From positions 1-64,000 of the forward strand of contig CAMKOM010000006.1 of the NCBI GenBank assembly GCA_946414435.1: a stretch of DNA of 64,000 nucleotides, in the 5' to 3' direction. Position 1 is the first letter of the stretch, and each line of letters starts with the position of its first letter. Below are positions 17,724 through 27,634 of this stretch, piece after piece. A model generated the notes under the pieces. The model had not been told where the DNA came from. It was given only the letters and a program-made list of their open reading frames with translations, and did not search any database. The stretch comes from an uncultured Bacteroidota bacterium (lineage in GTDB: Bacteria > Bacteroidota > Bacteroidia > Bacteroidales > SZUA-534). Both the position numbers and the translations under genes were made by a program.

Positions 17724-19091
17724 TCAGTAGGTTACATAATAAATTTGTAATTGTACATTTTCTGCATATTGGGTGTTGTCATCAACAACAAGCCGTTTGA
17801 ACGATGATGCGCTCTCCGTGTCAGACGGCAATACTATAAGCGCCATCGATGATTTACTGTTGTCATTTTTCTGCTTGATGAAACTCCTCACAAATTTGAT
17901 TGCGGAGAACATATAATACGGCTGTTTGTCATCCGATGTGTAGTAAAGCGGCGACTGCACAATGCTTCCTGACAAGTCGGTCAAGTTTGACAACAGGTCG
18001 TTCGATTCATCGGTAACTGCCAAGAACAGTGCAGATGGCAGTTGGTATGTTTCATCGTAAGAAAAATCCTTCGGTTTGATTATCAACCGAGCATCAATCA
18101 CGCTCATATACTCCGATGCCGAATTAAGAACCGACAACGTCGGAAAATCAATTCGAAGTGCCAAGCCACTGCCTGTTTGAATATACGACACGTTATTGGT
18201 CTGTTTGGACGACACTCTGCCACCGTCAATCTGAAGAGTATCGAATGGTGTGCCGGAACGGTCATTTTCAAAATAAACATAGCGGTACGGATTAGTCTCT
18301 TTAGCGACAAAAGTCATGTACGAACCATCCTCATCATCGCCCGATTTGCGATAATAGAGCCTTATCTCGAACTGCGTAGCGTCATCAATCACCTTTGACT
18401 CTGGAATATCAAGGCTCGTTGTCACGAAATTAAGCCCCCATGTGCAATCTGTAGTTTGCGGCACTATGCAAATGCCGTTGAAATACTGCTCAAAATACTC
18501 ATCTTTATCCATGGCATCGTCACCATTGACAATCATATCAAACCAAATCTGCCCCAGACTGTCAGACATTCGTGCCCATGAGACCAATCCGCGTGCCGGA
18601 TACGGATCGATAGTGACTGTTGCCAGTTCGGTATCACTCCGCTTGAGTTTCTGATGATTGAACATTTGCTGTTGTTCAGCCCGATAATGTGGCTTGATCT
18701 CTTCCAAAACCTCGTAAATTTTGATTTCCTTCGGCTTCAAAGTATCTCCAACCCAACCTCCACCCGGTTTGAAACAAATCACAATGCTATCGTAAATAGC
18801 ATCTTCGGGGATATTTGTCTTGGTAGAGAATCTTATTGGCATATATGTCTCGGCAAGCACATTACCAACATTTTCATCTTTGTAATACCCCATAAAGATG
18901 TTGGTAGTACCTGAAGTGATAACGCTGTCGAGCTTAATTGTCGACAAATTCAAGGAGAACGAATCAACATAACCCAACACGGCTTTGTTGTCGGTGAACA
19001 CATCGCCAACAACATAAGAGTCGCCATCGCTGTCGCATGTATAGAACATCGCAGCGATTGTACTGACTAGCAATAAAATGCGAAATTTCAT
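17724..19091 (-). CDS. DUF4270 domain lipoprotein
   Basis: 455 aa from the ATG at 19091 (MKFRILLLVSTIAAM), leading to a Cys in FYTCDSDGDS. DUF4270 features are the early GYVDSFSLNLSTIKLDSV, then GYYKDENVGNVLAETYMPI, DAIYDSIVICFKPGGGWVGD and a C-terminal LQIYYVTY. The family is restricted to Bacteroidota, is exported and has no assigned function. Adjacency to the FadL-like protein (2-bp gap) suggests a shared envelope role. Confidence 0.85.
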   Translation of the reverse strand: MKFRILLLVSTIAAMFYTCDSDGDSYVVGDVFTDNKAVLGYVDSFSLNLSTIKLDSVITSGTTNIFMGYYKDENVGNVLAETYMPIRFSTKTNIPEDAIYDSIVICFKPGGGWVGDTLKPKEIKIYEVLEEIKPHYRAEQQQMFNHQKLKRSDTELATVTIDPYPARGLVSWARMSDSLGQIWFDMIVNGDDAMDKDEYFEQYFNGICIVPQTTDCTWGLNFVTTSLDIPESKVIDDATQFEIRLYYRKSGDDEDGSYMTFVAKETNPYRYVYFENDRSGTPFDTLQIDGGRVSSKQTNNVSYIQTGSGLALRIDFPTLSVLNSASEYMSVIDARLIIKPKDFSYDETYQLPSALFLAVTDESNDLLSNLTDLSGSIVQSPLYYTSDDKQPYYMFSAIKFVRSFIKQKNDNSKSSMALIVLPSDTESASSFKRLVVDDNTQYAENVQLQIYYVTY

Positions 19092-19296
19092 ATTCTTTTT
19101 TAACGAATAGGATGTCAAAATCAAACTGACCGCAACTATTGGCCGCAGCCTATTTGAGCATTAGCGGCAAAATAACTACATAAATCTAACAAACGCGAAT
19201 ATTTTGGAAATATTTCGTGAAACCAAATAGTATTAGGCATTAGAGGCTGTATATCAACCATTGATACAAACAATTATTGGGGCTAACTCATGTAAC

Positions 19297-20430
19297 CTAA
19301 CTTGCAAACTTAATCACCGCCTGCGCTGCCCGTTGCGACGCCCCAGCGCTTCCCATACGCTGTCGCAGTTCGGCGTAATTGCGCTGAAAATCAGCATCGT
19401 ACTGCTCATCATCAAGTATTTTGCGCAACTCATCGGCAATGGTGCGCTGGTTGCAGTCCATCTGCACCAACTCACGGATAATCTCGCGGCCAACAATCAG
19501 ATTTGCAAGCGATATCCATTTTACTTTCAACAACTTGCGGCCAATACGATAGAGAAAATCGGGTGCCGAAATCCGATACAAGACCGCCTCGGGCACACCG
19601 AAAAGTGCTGTTTCGAGCGTTGCTGTGCCCGAAGTCACCAGCGCTGCACGGCTGAATTTAAGCAAGTTATATGTCTGACCAAAGACAATCGGAATGTCGC
19701 AGTCTGCGCCAATCACTTTGGTGTAATAGTCGCGGTCGAGACCAGGTGCGCCTGATATAACAAACTGATATTCGGGAAATTGGCGGCTGACTTCAATCAT
19801 CACGGGCAGCATAAAATCAACTTCCTGCCTGCGACTTCCAGCCAAAAGTCCGATTATCGGTTTGTCGGTCAGGCTGTTAGCCTTGCGGAAATCGGCCTCG
19901 GTTTGGTGGTCACCCGACCGAAATTCTTCGATTGCGTCCAAAATCGGATTGCCGACATACTCCACGGGATAGTCGAAACGGGCGTAAAATTCCGTCTCAA
20001 ACGGCAAGATTGTCAGCATTTTATCGATATACTTCTTTATCTTTTTTATGCGGTTCTGCTTCCAGGCCCAGATTTTCGGCGAAATGTAGAAAACGGTTTT
20101 CAGCCCAAGGCTTTTGGCAAATTCGGCAATGCGCAAATTGAATCCTGCAAAATCAATCAAGATAACCACATCAGGCTTAAAATCAACAATATCGGCCTTG
20201 CATTGTTCCATATTGCGACCGATTTTGCGCAGGTTCATCAGCACGCGGACAAAGCCCATAAAAGCCATCTCGCTGTAGTGCTTGACGGGCGGTACTCCAG
20301 CCTGCGCGGCCATCAGGTCGCCGCCGAAAAAGCGGAACTGCGCCTGCGGGTCCTGCAATTTCAGCTCCCGCACCAGATTCGACCCGTGAAGGTCGCCACT
20401 CGCCTCGCCTGCTATCAGAAAGTAACGCAT
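19297..20430 (-). CDS. lpxB: Lipid-A-disaccharide synthase
   Basis: 377 aa, about the E. coli length. The N-terminal signature MRYFLIAGEASGDLHGSNLV is diagnostic. Further matches are FFGGDLMAAQAG, VILIDFAGFNLRIA, VFYISPKIWAWKQNRIKKI, PIIGLLAGSRRQEV and the glycosyltransferase segment ALVTSGTATLETALFGVPEAV. It joins UDP-diacylglucosamine and lipid X to form the lipid A disaccharide at the inner face of the cytoplasmic membrane. It is the last gene of the surE cluster. Confidence 0.97.
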   Translation of the reverse strand: MRYFLIAGEASGDLHGSNLVRELKLQDPQAQFRFFGGDLMAAQAGVPPVKHYSEMAFMGFVRVLMNLRKIGRNMEQCKADIVDFKPDVVILIDFAGFNLRIAEFAKSLGLKTVFYISPKIWAWKQNRIKKIKKYIDKMLTILPFETEFYARFDYPVEYVGNPILDAIEEFRSGDHQTEADFRKANSLTDKPIIGLLAGSRRQEVDFMLPVMIEVSRQFPEYQFVISGAPGLDRDYYTKVIGADCDIPIVFGQTYNLLKFSRAALVTSGTATLETALFGVPEAVLYRISAPDFLYRIGRKLLKVKWISLANLIVGREIIRELVQMDCNQRTIADELRKILDDEQYDADFQRNYAELRQRMGSAGASQRAAQAVIKFAS

Positions 20431-20502
20431 TGGTTATTTAGGATTTAGGAATTAGGATTTTTGATTTTTGAATTACGACTCCTGAAATTTAAACTTGTTA
20501 TC

Positions 20503-20516
20503 CCGATAACTATCGG
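20503..20516. repeat. Small palindrome CCGATAACTATCGG
   Basis: Near-perfect 14-bp palindrome with flanks TTATC. Its relative CCGATAGCTATCGG occurs at 58458 with the same upstream TTATC. It sits in the 139-bp gap between the small membrane protein gene and lpxB. Confidence 0.55.
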
Positions 20517-20569
20517 AACCGATTAACTTTAAACTAAACCTCTCAACACTAAACTATTCCCCCTCACCA

Positions 20570-20866
20570 TTAAACAAAATATATCGCCAATATTGCCACG
20601 CCATACAGCAAGCACATTGCCAGCACGCCGCGAGCAAGGCTCAAACGGTTTTGGCGAGTCCACCAGAAAAACAAGCCAGCATTGGGCATAAGGCTCAGAC
20701 TCACAATCTTATACAGCACGCCGAACCGCTGAAAATGGCTGATACAATCGGCCACCGAATCGTAACCCTTTCCGTAGGCCACCAACGGCAGAAAAATTGC
20801 AAGACAAATGATAGGCAAAAGAGCGCCAATCAAAATGCCAACTATCGGTTTATCAGTGAGTTTCAT
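20570..20866 (-). CDS. Small membrane protein, function unknown
   Basis: 98 aa with three predicted membrane helices: PIVGILIGALLPIICLAIFL (residues 7-26), one around IVSLSLMPNAGLFFWW, and LARGVLAMCLLYGVAILAIY near the C-terminus. Its ATG overlaps the stop of surE by 4 bp (20863-20866), so it is translated with surE. Proteins of this type occur next to surE/lpxB in Bacteroidales. A link to lipid or envelope metabolism is only positional. Confidence 0.75.
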   Translation of the reverse strand: MKLTDKPIVGILIGALLPIICLAIFLPLVAYGKGYDSVADCISHFQRFGVLYKIVSLSLMPNAGLFFWWTRQNRLSLARGVLAMCLLYGVAILAIYFV

Positions 20867-21633
20867 AGCAGATAATCGATTTTTTTGAGCCGCACGTAGT
20901 CGGTCGAGTCAAGGTTGATTGGCACAATCGACGCATATCCGTGCGCTAATGCCCATTCGTCGGTGTCGGGTGCATCGGGCTCATAATTAACCAAATCGCC
21001 TGACAACCAGTAAAATGGCCTATCCCAAGGATCTCTATATTCAATGAAACGCTCCTTCCACACGCCATTAGCCTGACGGCAAATTTTTATTCCGCGGAAA
21101 TCGGCCTCACACACATCAGGAAAGTTTATGTTCAGGCAGAGATTCTTGTCGGTATTTGTGGCTAAAAGTCGCTTAAGTATTGGTTCAGTGTATTTTACAA
21201 CAATCGAAAAATCAGCATCCAAGTCGAAACTGCAAAGCGAAACGCCAACTGACGGAATGCCGTTCATCGCGCCTTCGGTTGCCGCACCCAAAGTACCTGA
21301 ATATATGGTACATACAGTTGAATTTGTGCCGTGATTGATACCCGACAGAAGAAGGTCGGGTTGGCGGTCGAGCAAACGGTTTATGGCCATCTTGACGCAA
21401 TCCACAGGCGTTCCAGTTACCGAATAAACCTTAAGATTCGGCTCATCGGTTATGGTTTTCACGCGGATATAATTGCTGAAAGTTATGGCGTGCGACTTTC
21501 CCGACTGTGCCGCATCGGGCGCCACAACCACCACATCGCCAATGCGTTGCGCCATTGTAATGAGTTCGGTTATGCCTTTCGACGAATAGCCGTCGTCGTT
21601 GGTTACGAGAATGAGCGGACGGTTGTTTTCCAT
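20863..21633 (-). CDS. surE: 5'/3'-nucleotidase SurE
   Basis: 256 aa from the ATG at 21633 (MENNRPLILVTNDDGY); the upstream extension to 21678 lies mostly inside panB. The metal-binding acidic pair is in NDDGYSSKG, followed by VVVAPDAAQSGKSHAIT, GTPVDCVKMA, LLLSGINHGTN and YSGTLGAATEG. SurE removes phosphate from nucleoside monophosphates. It begins 1 bp after panB ends and is followed, with overlap, by a small membrane protein gene. Confidence 0.96.
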   Translation of the reverse strand: MENNRPLILVTNDDGYSSKGITELITMAQRIGDVVVVAPDAAQSGKSHAITFSNYIRVKTITDEPNLKVYSVTGTPVDCVKMAINRLLDRQPDLLLSGINHGTNSTVCTIYSGTLGAATEGAMNGIPSVGVSLCSFDLDADFSIVVKYTEPILKRLLATNTDKNLCLNINFPDVCEADFRGIKICRQANGVWKERFIEYRDPWDRPFYWLSGDLVNYEPDAPDTDEWALAHGYASIVPINLDSTDYVRLKKIDYLL

Positions 21634-21634
21634 A

Positions 21635-22456
21635 TCAATATTGCTCGTTTTCGTTGGGGAAATCGCCCTGTTTGACATCGGTAATGTACTGACCTACAGC
21701 ATCGGTGACAACCGTGTTCAGGTCGGCATAGCGGCGCAGGAAGCGCGGACTGAAACCTTGCGTCAGGCCGAGCATATCGGCAAAAACCAGCACTTGGCCA
21801 TCCACCTGACCGCCAGCACCAATGCCGATTACAGGAATTTTCAGTTCAGAAGCCACACGGGCGGCCAACTTGGCGGGTATTTTTTCAAGCACCACGGCAA
21901 AGCAGCCTGCCTCTTCGAGCAAGTGCGCGTCGCTGACAAGTTTTTCGGCCTCGGCCTCATCTTTCGCACGCACCGCGTATGTCCCGAAAGCGTTGATACT
22001 CTGCGGTGTAAGTCCTAAATGGCCCATCACGGGAATGCCAGCGTCGATAATCTTTTTCACCATCGGGATAATTTCCAGACCGCCCTCAAGTTTGAGCGAG
22101 TCGGCACCCGTTTCCTGCATAATGCGAATGGCGTTCTGCACGGCCGAAGTGGGGTCAACCTGATAGGTGCCGAACGGCATATCAACAACCACCAGCGCGC
22201 GTTTGACGGCTTTGGCCACCGCCCCTGCAAAGACAATCATCTTGTCGAGCGTCATCGGCACTGTGGTTTCGTTGCCCAGCATCACGTTCGACGCGCTGTC
22301 GCCGACCAGAATAACATCGAGCCCCGCCGCATCAAAAATTTTTGCGGTTGTATAATCGTAGGCGGTCAGCATCGAAATCTTCTCGCCCTGTTTCTTCATC
22401 TCAATCAGCCGCAGAGTGGTCACCTTGCGGTTGTCGCTACATAAATATGCTGCCAT
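21635..22456 (-). CDS. panB: 3-methyl-2-oxobutanoate hydroxymethyltransferase
   Basis: 273 aa, family size. Clear PanB motifs: [27 protein letters not shown] (first metal-binding Asp), [34 protein letters not shown] and IPVIGIGAG. It makes ketopantoate from ketoisovalerate and methylene-THF, the first step of the pantothenate branch of CoA synthesis. It heads the panB - surE - small membrane protein - lpxB run. Confidence 0.97.
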   Translation of the reverse strand: MAAYLCSDNRKVTTLRLIEMKKQGEKISMLTAYDYTTAKIFDAAGLDVILVGDSASNVMLGNETTVPMTLDKMIVFAGAVAKAVKRALVVVDMPFGTYQVDPTSAVQNAIRIMQETGADSLKLEGGLEIIPMVKKIIDAGIPVMGHLGLTPQSINAFGTYAVRAKDEAEAEKLVSDAHLLEEAGCFAVVLEKIPAKLAARVASELKIPVIGIGAGGQVDGQVLVFADMLGLTQGFSPRFLRRYADLNTVVTDAVGQYITDVKQGDFPNENEQY

Positions 22457-22559
22457 TTCGTTAGTTTTAAAATCGCGCGAATTTACGATTTATTCGGAAA
22501 CGATTAAAAAAAAGGTCGGCAGCGCAACGGCCGCCAACCATAAATGCACGTTTGCACGA

Positions 22560-22611
22560 AAGAAAACGGCGGCTGCGGAAAACATTGGAAATCAAGCCTT
22601 CCGCAACCACC
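22560..22611 (-). terminator. Rho-independent terminator of the TonB receptor gene
   Basis: On the minus strand GGTGGTTGCGGAA (22611-22599) pairs with TTCCGCAGCCGCC (22580-22568) over 13 positions with two G-T pairs, followed by GTTTTCTTTC. It starts 7 bp after the receptor stop codon. Confidence 0.85.
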
Positions 22612-22617
22612 ATAAAA

Positions 22618-24657
22618 CTAATCAGCAACCGTCAAATCAACCTTCACGCCGATTTTTATCCAGCGTCCAGGCAGTTCAAGACCGCTGAAATCGAACGATT
22701 TAGCATTGCCGATATTGGTTGCCTCAACAAACTGCGTCACGTACTTGCCGCGGTGCGAAATTCCCGCATCAACGGTTGCAAATCCTTTATATGGCTGTGC
22801 ATCAATCTGTTTAGTCTCGGGATTGACCACATCGTAACTCCCGTTTCGGTGCTGATAAACAAGCCTGACGTTGGCCTCGAAACCGCCAACCGACCGCAGC
22901 GTGGCCGACGCCGTCAACTTGTGGCGCAAATGGTCGAGCGCGTAAAGCGACTCATAATCGCCTGTTGATTTTTGAATGCCTATATGGCTGTAGCCACACT
23001 TTAATTCACTAATTATCAGGTATTTTTGTTTAAAAATCGACGCGGGCTTCACCGTAACGTCAAATTCCTGTCCGAAGGTGTTGACTTCCGTAACGTTCTG
23101 TGCCACATAAAGTTCCTCGCCTGTCAGACGCGCCCAGTCGATAATGTTGCGGCCCTGCTTGAAATAGACTGCCGCCCGCGCGTTGAACAACCGCTTATCG
23201 GCCTTGAATCCGACCTCGTAAGTTGTAACTTCTTCCGATTTAAGATTTTCATTACCAACATTTTTCGGACTTTGATAGAACAAATCGGTGAACGTGGGCT
23301 GACGGAATGCCGCATTGGCCGACGCGAATGCGCATAATGAATTGGAAATCATATAAGTTGCATCGATTCCAGGATAGAAGTTCACCCCTCCGTCGATAAG
23401 CACCACGCCGCCTGCCGACACTGCAAAATGCTGTGCCACAAACTTATGATTGGCCGAAACGGTGGTGAAATTGCGGTCGTAAAAATGGTCGTAAAAGATT
23501 GAATCGCGGTCCTTCACTTCCACCTGCTTGCCCGTAACGTGCCCCAGACGCGTACTTTTGATTTTTTCGGTGCGGTTTTCAAGCCCGAATGTGGTTGTGC
23601 CCCAATTGGTTACGAACGACGCCTGCAAGTTCGCCCCAAAGGCATCGGTTTGGTGATAGTTCTGATAAAATGCAGGATTACTGCGCTTTAGCACATAGTA
23701 ATCGTTCAGTCGCCGCCAATAGGCATTGACCGAAATCTCGGGGCCGAAGTTAATGTCGGTGCCAAGGCTCGCCAGCCACGACTCATTTTCTTCATACTGA
23801 TCGGGATACGAGAGCGAATAGAAGCCGTTGCTGCCGAAATGCTTTTCGGTGTAGCCCGCCTGCGCGTTTATGTTTGACTTTCCTATCGCCAGAACGCCAC
23901 GATAGAAAAGGTTGTGAATGTCGAAATCGGTATTGTCGGTGTAACCATCAGAATGTGAGACGGAAGCGGCAAGAAAATTGTTCACCTTGCTGTTGTTGAC
24001 CGACGCTGTAGCGGCAATTTTATACAGGCCGTTGGCGCCGTTCAGCACGGTCACTTTGTAGCGGTCGGTGGTATCGGTCGGCGTAAAGAAGCACAACGCA
24101 CCGCTCAAAGCCGCCACTCCGCTCGCTCGGCCAGTCTGTCCAACAATAATCTCAACCCGTTCCACGTCGTCAATATCGACGGGAAGCGTGAAATTGTTGT
24201 GCCCTGTTTGCGGGTCGGTAATGTTTATTTTGTTAAGGATTATGGCGTTTTGGTCAGTGGTTCCACCTCGGATCGACAGGTCGGACTGAACGCCTAAAAG
24301 TCCGCGCTGACGAATGTCAACTTGCGCCGTATATTCCAGCGCGTCAATAAGATTCTGCTGCGGGGCGGCCGCAAAATCATCGGATTTTACAATTGCAACC
24401 GGCACAATCAGTTGCGAGAAATTGCTTGTCACCCTGTCCGACGACACGGTTATTTCTTCAACTGTAACACTGTCAGCAATTTCTGCCGAGTCAATCATTG
24501 TTGAGCACTTTGCCTGCGTGGCCGCAATTGTCAGTGTGTCAACAAGAACACAAATCTTGACAACTTTTCCTAAACTGTTGTAAATGGCGTAGTTCTTGCG
24601 CGTCCACTTCGAGAAACAGACCATCCGTTTCTTGAATCTGCTGTTTTTAAATCTCAT
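22618..24657 (-). CDS. TonB-dependent outer-membrane receptor with N-terminal extension
   Basis: 679 aa. A TonB-box-like stretch (VTVEEITVSSDR) is followed by a plug domain (NLIDALEYTAQVDIRQRG, SDLSIRGGTTDQNAIILN, VERVEIIVGQTGRASGV) and a beta-barrel ending WIKIGVKVDLTVAD. The N-terminus is unusual: about 30 mostly basic residues including KWTRKNYAIYNSLGKVVKI precede the hydrophobic segment, an extended leader of a type seen on BtuB-like receptors of Bacteroidales. The barrel resembles vitamin- or siderophore-type receptors rather than SusC; the ligand cannot be read. It is transcribed alone and ends at its own terminator. Confidence 0.9.
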   Translation of the reverse strand: MRFKNSRFKKRMVCFSKWTRKNYAIYNSLGKVVKICVLVDTLTIAATQAKCSTMIDSAEIADSVTVEEITVSSDRVTSNFSQLIVPVAIVKSDDFAAAPQQNLIDALEYTAQVDIRQRGLLGVQSDLSIRGGTTDQNAIILNKINITDPQTGHNNFTLPVDIDDVERVEIIVGQTGRASGVAALSGALCFFTPTDTTDRYKVTVLNGANGLYKIAATASVNNSKVNNFLAASVSHSDGYTDNTDFDIHNLFYRGVLAIGKSNINAQAGYTEKHFGSNGFYSLSYPDQYEENESWLASLGTDINFGPEISVNAYWRRLNDYYVLKRSNPAFYQNYHQTDAFGANLQASFVTNWGTTTFGLENRTEKIKSTRLGHVTGKQVEVKDRDSIFYDHFYDRNFTTVSANHKFVAQHFAVSAGGVVLIDGGVNFYPGIDATYMISNSLCAFASANAAFRQPTFTDLFYQSPKNVGNENLKSEEVTTYEVGFKADKRLFNARAAVYFKQGRNIIDWARLTGEELYVAQNVTEVNTFGQEFDVTVKPASIFKQKYLIISELKCGYSHIGIQKSTGDYESLYALDHLRHKLTASATLRSVGGFEANVRLVYQHRNGSYDVVNPETKQIDAQPYKGFATVDAGISHRGKYVTQFVEATNIGNAKSFDFSGLELPGRWIKIGVKVDLTVAD

Positions 24658-24736
24658 TTTTTAAATTTTTAAAAGTTAAACGCGGCGGCTCAAAGCAAAC
24701 AATGTGCCAACATTGCCAATTGGGGAATCGGAAAAA

Positions 24737-25186
24737 TCACTTATCAAGCAATTGCGCACTATGATTTTTGGTGTCGACTTTGCCTATTGCATCGATGATA
24801 ACGCCCTTTTCGTCAATTACATAAGTAGTCCGAATTGTGCCGACAGTCTCTTTGCCGTACATTTTTTTCACGCCCCACGCCTCGTAGGCCTTCAAAATAG
24901 TGCAGTCGGTATCGGAAATAAGATGGAACGGCAATTCATATTTGGCGATAAACTTCTGATGCGACGCCGCCGAGTCTTTGCTGACGCCAAGCACATTGTA
25001 ACCTAGCGACAGAAACCGTTTGTAATTGTCGCGCAAATCACAAGCTTCGGCTGTGCAGCCAGGTGTACTGTCTTTCGGGTAGAAATAAAGGACAAGTTTG
25101 CGACCGGCAAAATCGCTCAATTTCACAGTTTTACCATTCTCATCGACACCCTCGAAATTGGGGGCTTTGGTTCCAATCTGTAACAT
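24737..25186 (-). CDS. bcp: Thioredoxin-dependent thiol peroxidase (Bcp/PrxQ)
   Basis: 149 aa from the ATG at 25186 (MLQIGTKAPNFEG); an ATG two codons upstream is also possible. The peroxidatic Cys lies in YPKDSTPGCTAEACDLRD, with a second Cys five residues on (C-x4-C), the atypical two-Cys arrangement of PrxQ. WGVKKMYGKETVGTIRTTYV is also typical. It reduces hydroperoxides with electrons from thioredoxin in the cytosol. Confidence 0.95.
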   Translation of the reverse strand: MLQIGTKAPNFEGVDENGKTVKLSDFAGRKLVLYFYPKDSTPGCTAEACDLRDNYKRFLSLGYNVLGVSKDSAASHQKFIAKYELPFHLISDTDCTILKAYEAWGVKKMYGKETVGTIRTTYVIDEKGVIIDAIGKVDTKNHSAQLLDK

Positions 25187-25266
25187 AATCATCTTTATTT
25201 TATTCGGTTTTCAATCGTTTCTTTTCGGCTCTAACTGCCAGCAAAATGCAAAACTCATAGAAATGG

Positions 25267-26763
25267 TTAATCTTTTACACAACGTAAACAAAAATCGGTG
25301 CCCCATAATGCGTCACCCTTACATCGGAGTATGCCCTTGCTGCCACACCATAGCATACGCATAATTCTATTTTCGCCGATAATGGTGCCGGTTGGAAAAA
25401 TAACGCCACCACAACTAAATTTATCATTACGCGAATAACTGTAAGCCGGATAAGCATTGAATATTCCATAACCTTCTATTGGATTTCCTTCAAGGTCAAA
25501 CCAACTGTTTTTAGCTATCAGTTTGCTGCGTATGTCCACTTCCTTTCCTATATATTTATTAGGGACATCACTATATTCACAATCATCAAAAGCTATTTTT
25601 ATATATTCAGAATCAGGTATAAAAAAATTAAGATTAGCATCAACATTGCAGTAATCACTAATATCTGTTTTTGCCAATCCGTAGGTTGCTTCCAAGTCGT
25701 TCCAATCGTCATCAGTCGCCAAATGATATCCTTGAGGAATTGGAAATACCCCCTTCGTTTTAGCATACTCTTCAAATTCTATACGAGCATCATTGGAATT
25801 ATAATGACTTGCAATACAATGTAATATTTGTTTGTATTTTTCATTTTTAGGATTCATATTATAATAAAAATTTACATCATCATCAGGTAGCGTGCAACGG
25901 ATATCTTCCAGCATCCATGTGCGGTTACCGATTTTGCCAATGCTATATATATTAAAATAGTTGTCGGCGACATATTTTTCGTTGTCTAAGAAAATGCCTT
26001 TTTTATTAATCGTAATTGTTTTTGTATTACCATTGAAGTCATAATTAAGGGTAACGCTAAAAGTATATATCACAGGCTTATAGTTTATGCCCTTCACATC
26101 CCAGTGATAGTACATCTGGTATTTCTGGTCAGCCATGGTGCCAGCTGAAATACGATAGGATTTCTGTTCTGCGGGTACAGTTATTGGAGTGTTGTCATAG
26201 TTGCATGTGCTGTCAGGGGTAACAGTAATAGTAGCTCCCTTAAAATATTCTTGTTGGTTGTTGCTCCATTTCAGCAAAATAGTAAATCCATCTTCCACGT
26301 TAGTGAGTTCAAGTTCTCCAGTTGGAGATTCATAAAGATAAAAGTCATGTATTGCAGTTTTCTCACCCCAAACAGTATCACCGTTATAATGTAATGCGAA
26401 TGGGACAGCATACCAAAAATAGTGTTTGTTCAGTTCCAATATACTTGGCTCCCCATACACTTTAGGCGCTGTATATATCTTAAATGTCGTATTATCGTCA
26501 CTTATATAGTATTTATATTTTATCTCAGTTCCTTTTTCGTTATTGCTTCCTCCTACTACAATGTAAGGAAGGTGGTTCGACTTACTGGATATGTAGTAAT
26601 AGTCTTCGTTAAAATCGTCACTTATGAAAAACACTGCGCCATCCTCAATGCTTATGCTTGTAGGTTGTGTAGGGTAAAACGGGTTCTCTTCCTCTTTGCA
26701 TGCACTGAATGTTACTAAAAATGCCGCAAGGAGCGTAAATAATGTAGAATGATGCGTGTTCAT
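25267..26763 (-). CDS. Lipoprotein with FISUMP (Fibrobacter major paralogous) domain
   Basis: 498 aa. The signal sequence leads to Cys in FLVTFSACKEEENPF. The N-terminal 260 residues are beta-rich and unassigned. The C-terminal region from about residue 270 is a FISUMP domain: IGNRTWMLEDIRCTLPDD, then PQGYHLATDDDWNDLEATYG, and the closing FCLRCVKD. These domains are abundant in Bacteroidales and Fibrobacter surface proteins and are thought to be distantly related to C-type-lectin-like folds. Function unknown; surface exposure likely. Rather AT-rich compared with its neighbours. Confidence 0.8.
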   Translation of the reverse strand: MNTHHSTLFTLLAAFLVTFSACKEEENPFYPTQPTSISIEDGAVFFISDDFNEDYYYISSKSNHLPYIVVGGSNNEKGTEIKYKYYISDDNTTFKIYTAPKVYGEPSILELNKHYFWYAVPFALHYNGDTVWGEKTAIHDFYLYESPTGELELTNVEDGFTILLKWSNNQQEYFKGATITVTPDSTCNYDNTPITVPAEQKSYRISAGTMADQKYQMYYHWDVKGINYKPVIYTFSVTLNYDFNGNTKTITINKKGIFLDNEKYVADNYFNIYSIGKIGNRTWMLEDIRCTLPDDDVNFYYNMNPKNEKYKQILHCIASHYNSNDARIEFEEYAKTKGVFPIPQGYHLATDDDWNDLEATYGLAKTDISDYCNVDANLNFFIPDSEYIKIAFDDCEYSDVPNKYIGKEVDIRSKLIAKNSWFDLEGNPIEGYGIFNAYPAYSYSRNDKFSCGGVIFPTGTIIGENRIMRMLWCGSKGILRCKGDALWGTDFCLRCVKD

Positions 26764-26821
26764 TGTTATTTGTTTTTTAGTTATTATTGTTTATATTCTA
26801 TAATTATCTGTTTTGTGGAAG

Positions 26822-27634
26822 TTATATTGCTCTTGCCGGGCAATTTCTCAATCGTTTCTTCTCGGCTCTGACCGCCAGTAAAATGCCAAACTCATAGAGC
26901 AGATAGATGGGCAGCGACACCACGCAAAGTGTGAAGGCATCGGCCGTTGGCGTTATCACGGCAGCGACAACCAGTATGGCGACAATAGCATGGCGGCGGT
27001 AGCGGCGCATAAAATCCACCCCGACAAAGCCCATACGCGCAAGCACCCACGATGCAACCGGCAACTCGAACATCACGCCCATGACAATGCAAAGCAAAAA
27101 CAGGGTTGACATATACGATTCGAGCGAAATGAAATTCGGCACATCACCGCTCACCTGATATGTACCTAAAAATCTGAAAGTAAGCGGGAAAATAACAAAA
27201 TAGCTTAACGCCACACCCAACATAAACATCAGATAGCCGCCGCCTACAAGTCTCACTGCCACGCGCCGCTCACTGCGGTAGAGCGCCGGCGACACAAAAC
27301 TGTAAATCATATGCAAAATGTAAGGCGACGCCAACAGAAAGCCAACCGCAAAGGCCGCCTTCAGATGAATCATAAACTGCTGCGCCAAACCGGTGTTTAT
27401 CATATTTACCGAAAACTCTCCGATGCTAGCGCCCGTTACGCGCTCAAACAGCCGATAGGTTATGAAACCATGATGTTTCGGCGCAAGCAGCACAGTAAAC
27501 AGCTGTTCCTTAAAGAAAAATGCGGCAAAGCCCAGCACCATCACAACCGCTAAAATGCGAATAATGCTACCGCGCAATTGGTCGAGATGATCCCAAAAGG
27601 TGAGTTGATCGCTATTTGCCGTCTTCTGCGCCAT
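26822..27634 (-). CDS. tatC: Sec-independent translocase subunit TatC
   Basis: 270 aa from the ATG at 27634; an earlier in-frame GTG lies further inside tatA. The N-terminal [15 protein letters not shown] carries the conserved cytosolic motif that binds the twin-arginine signal, and six membrane helices follow. [19 protein letters not shown] and [15 protein letters not shown] are typical. With TatA it exports folded proteins bearing twin-arginine signals. It overlaps the end of tatA by 23 bp; no TatB is seen, as in a minimal TatAC system. Confidence 0.95.
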   Translation of the reverse strand: MAQKTANSDQLTFWDHLDQLRGSIIRILAVVMVLGFAAFFFKEQLFTVLLAPKHHGFITYRLFERVTGASIGEFSVNMINTGLAQQFMIHLKAAFAVGFLLASPYILHMIYSFVSPALYRSERRVAVRLVGGGYLMFMLGVALSYFVIFPLTFRFLGTYQVSGDVPNFISLESYMSTLFLLCIVMGVMFELPVASWVLARMGFVGVDFMRRYRRHAIVAILVVAAVITPTADAFTLCVVSLPIYLLYEFGILLAVRAEKKRLRNCPARAI

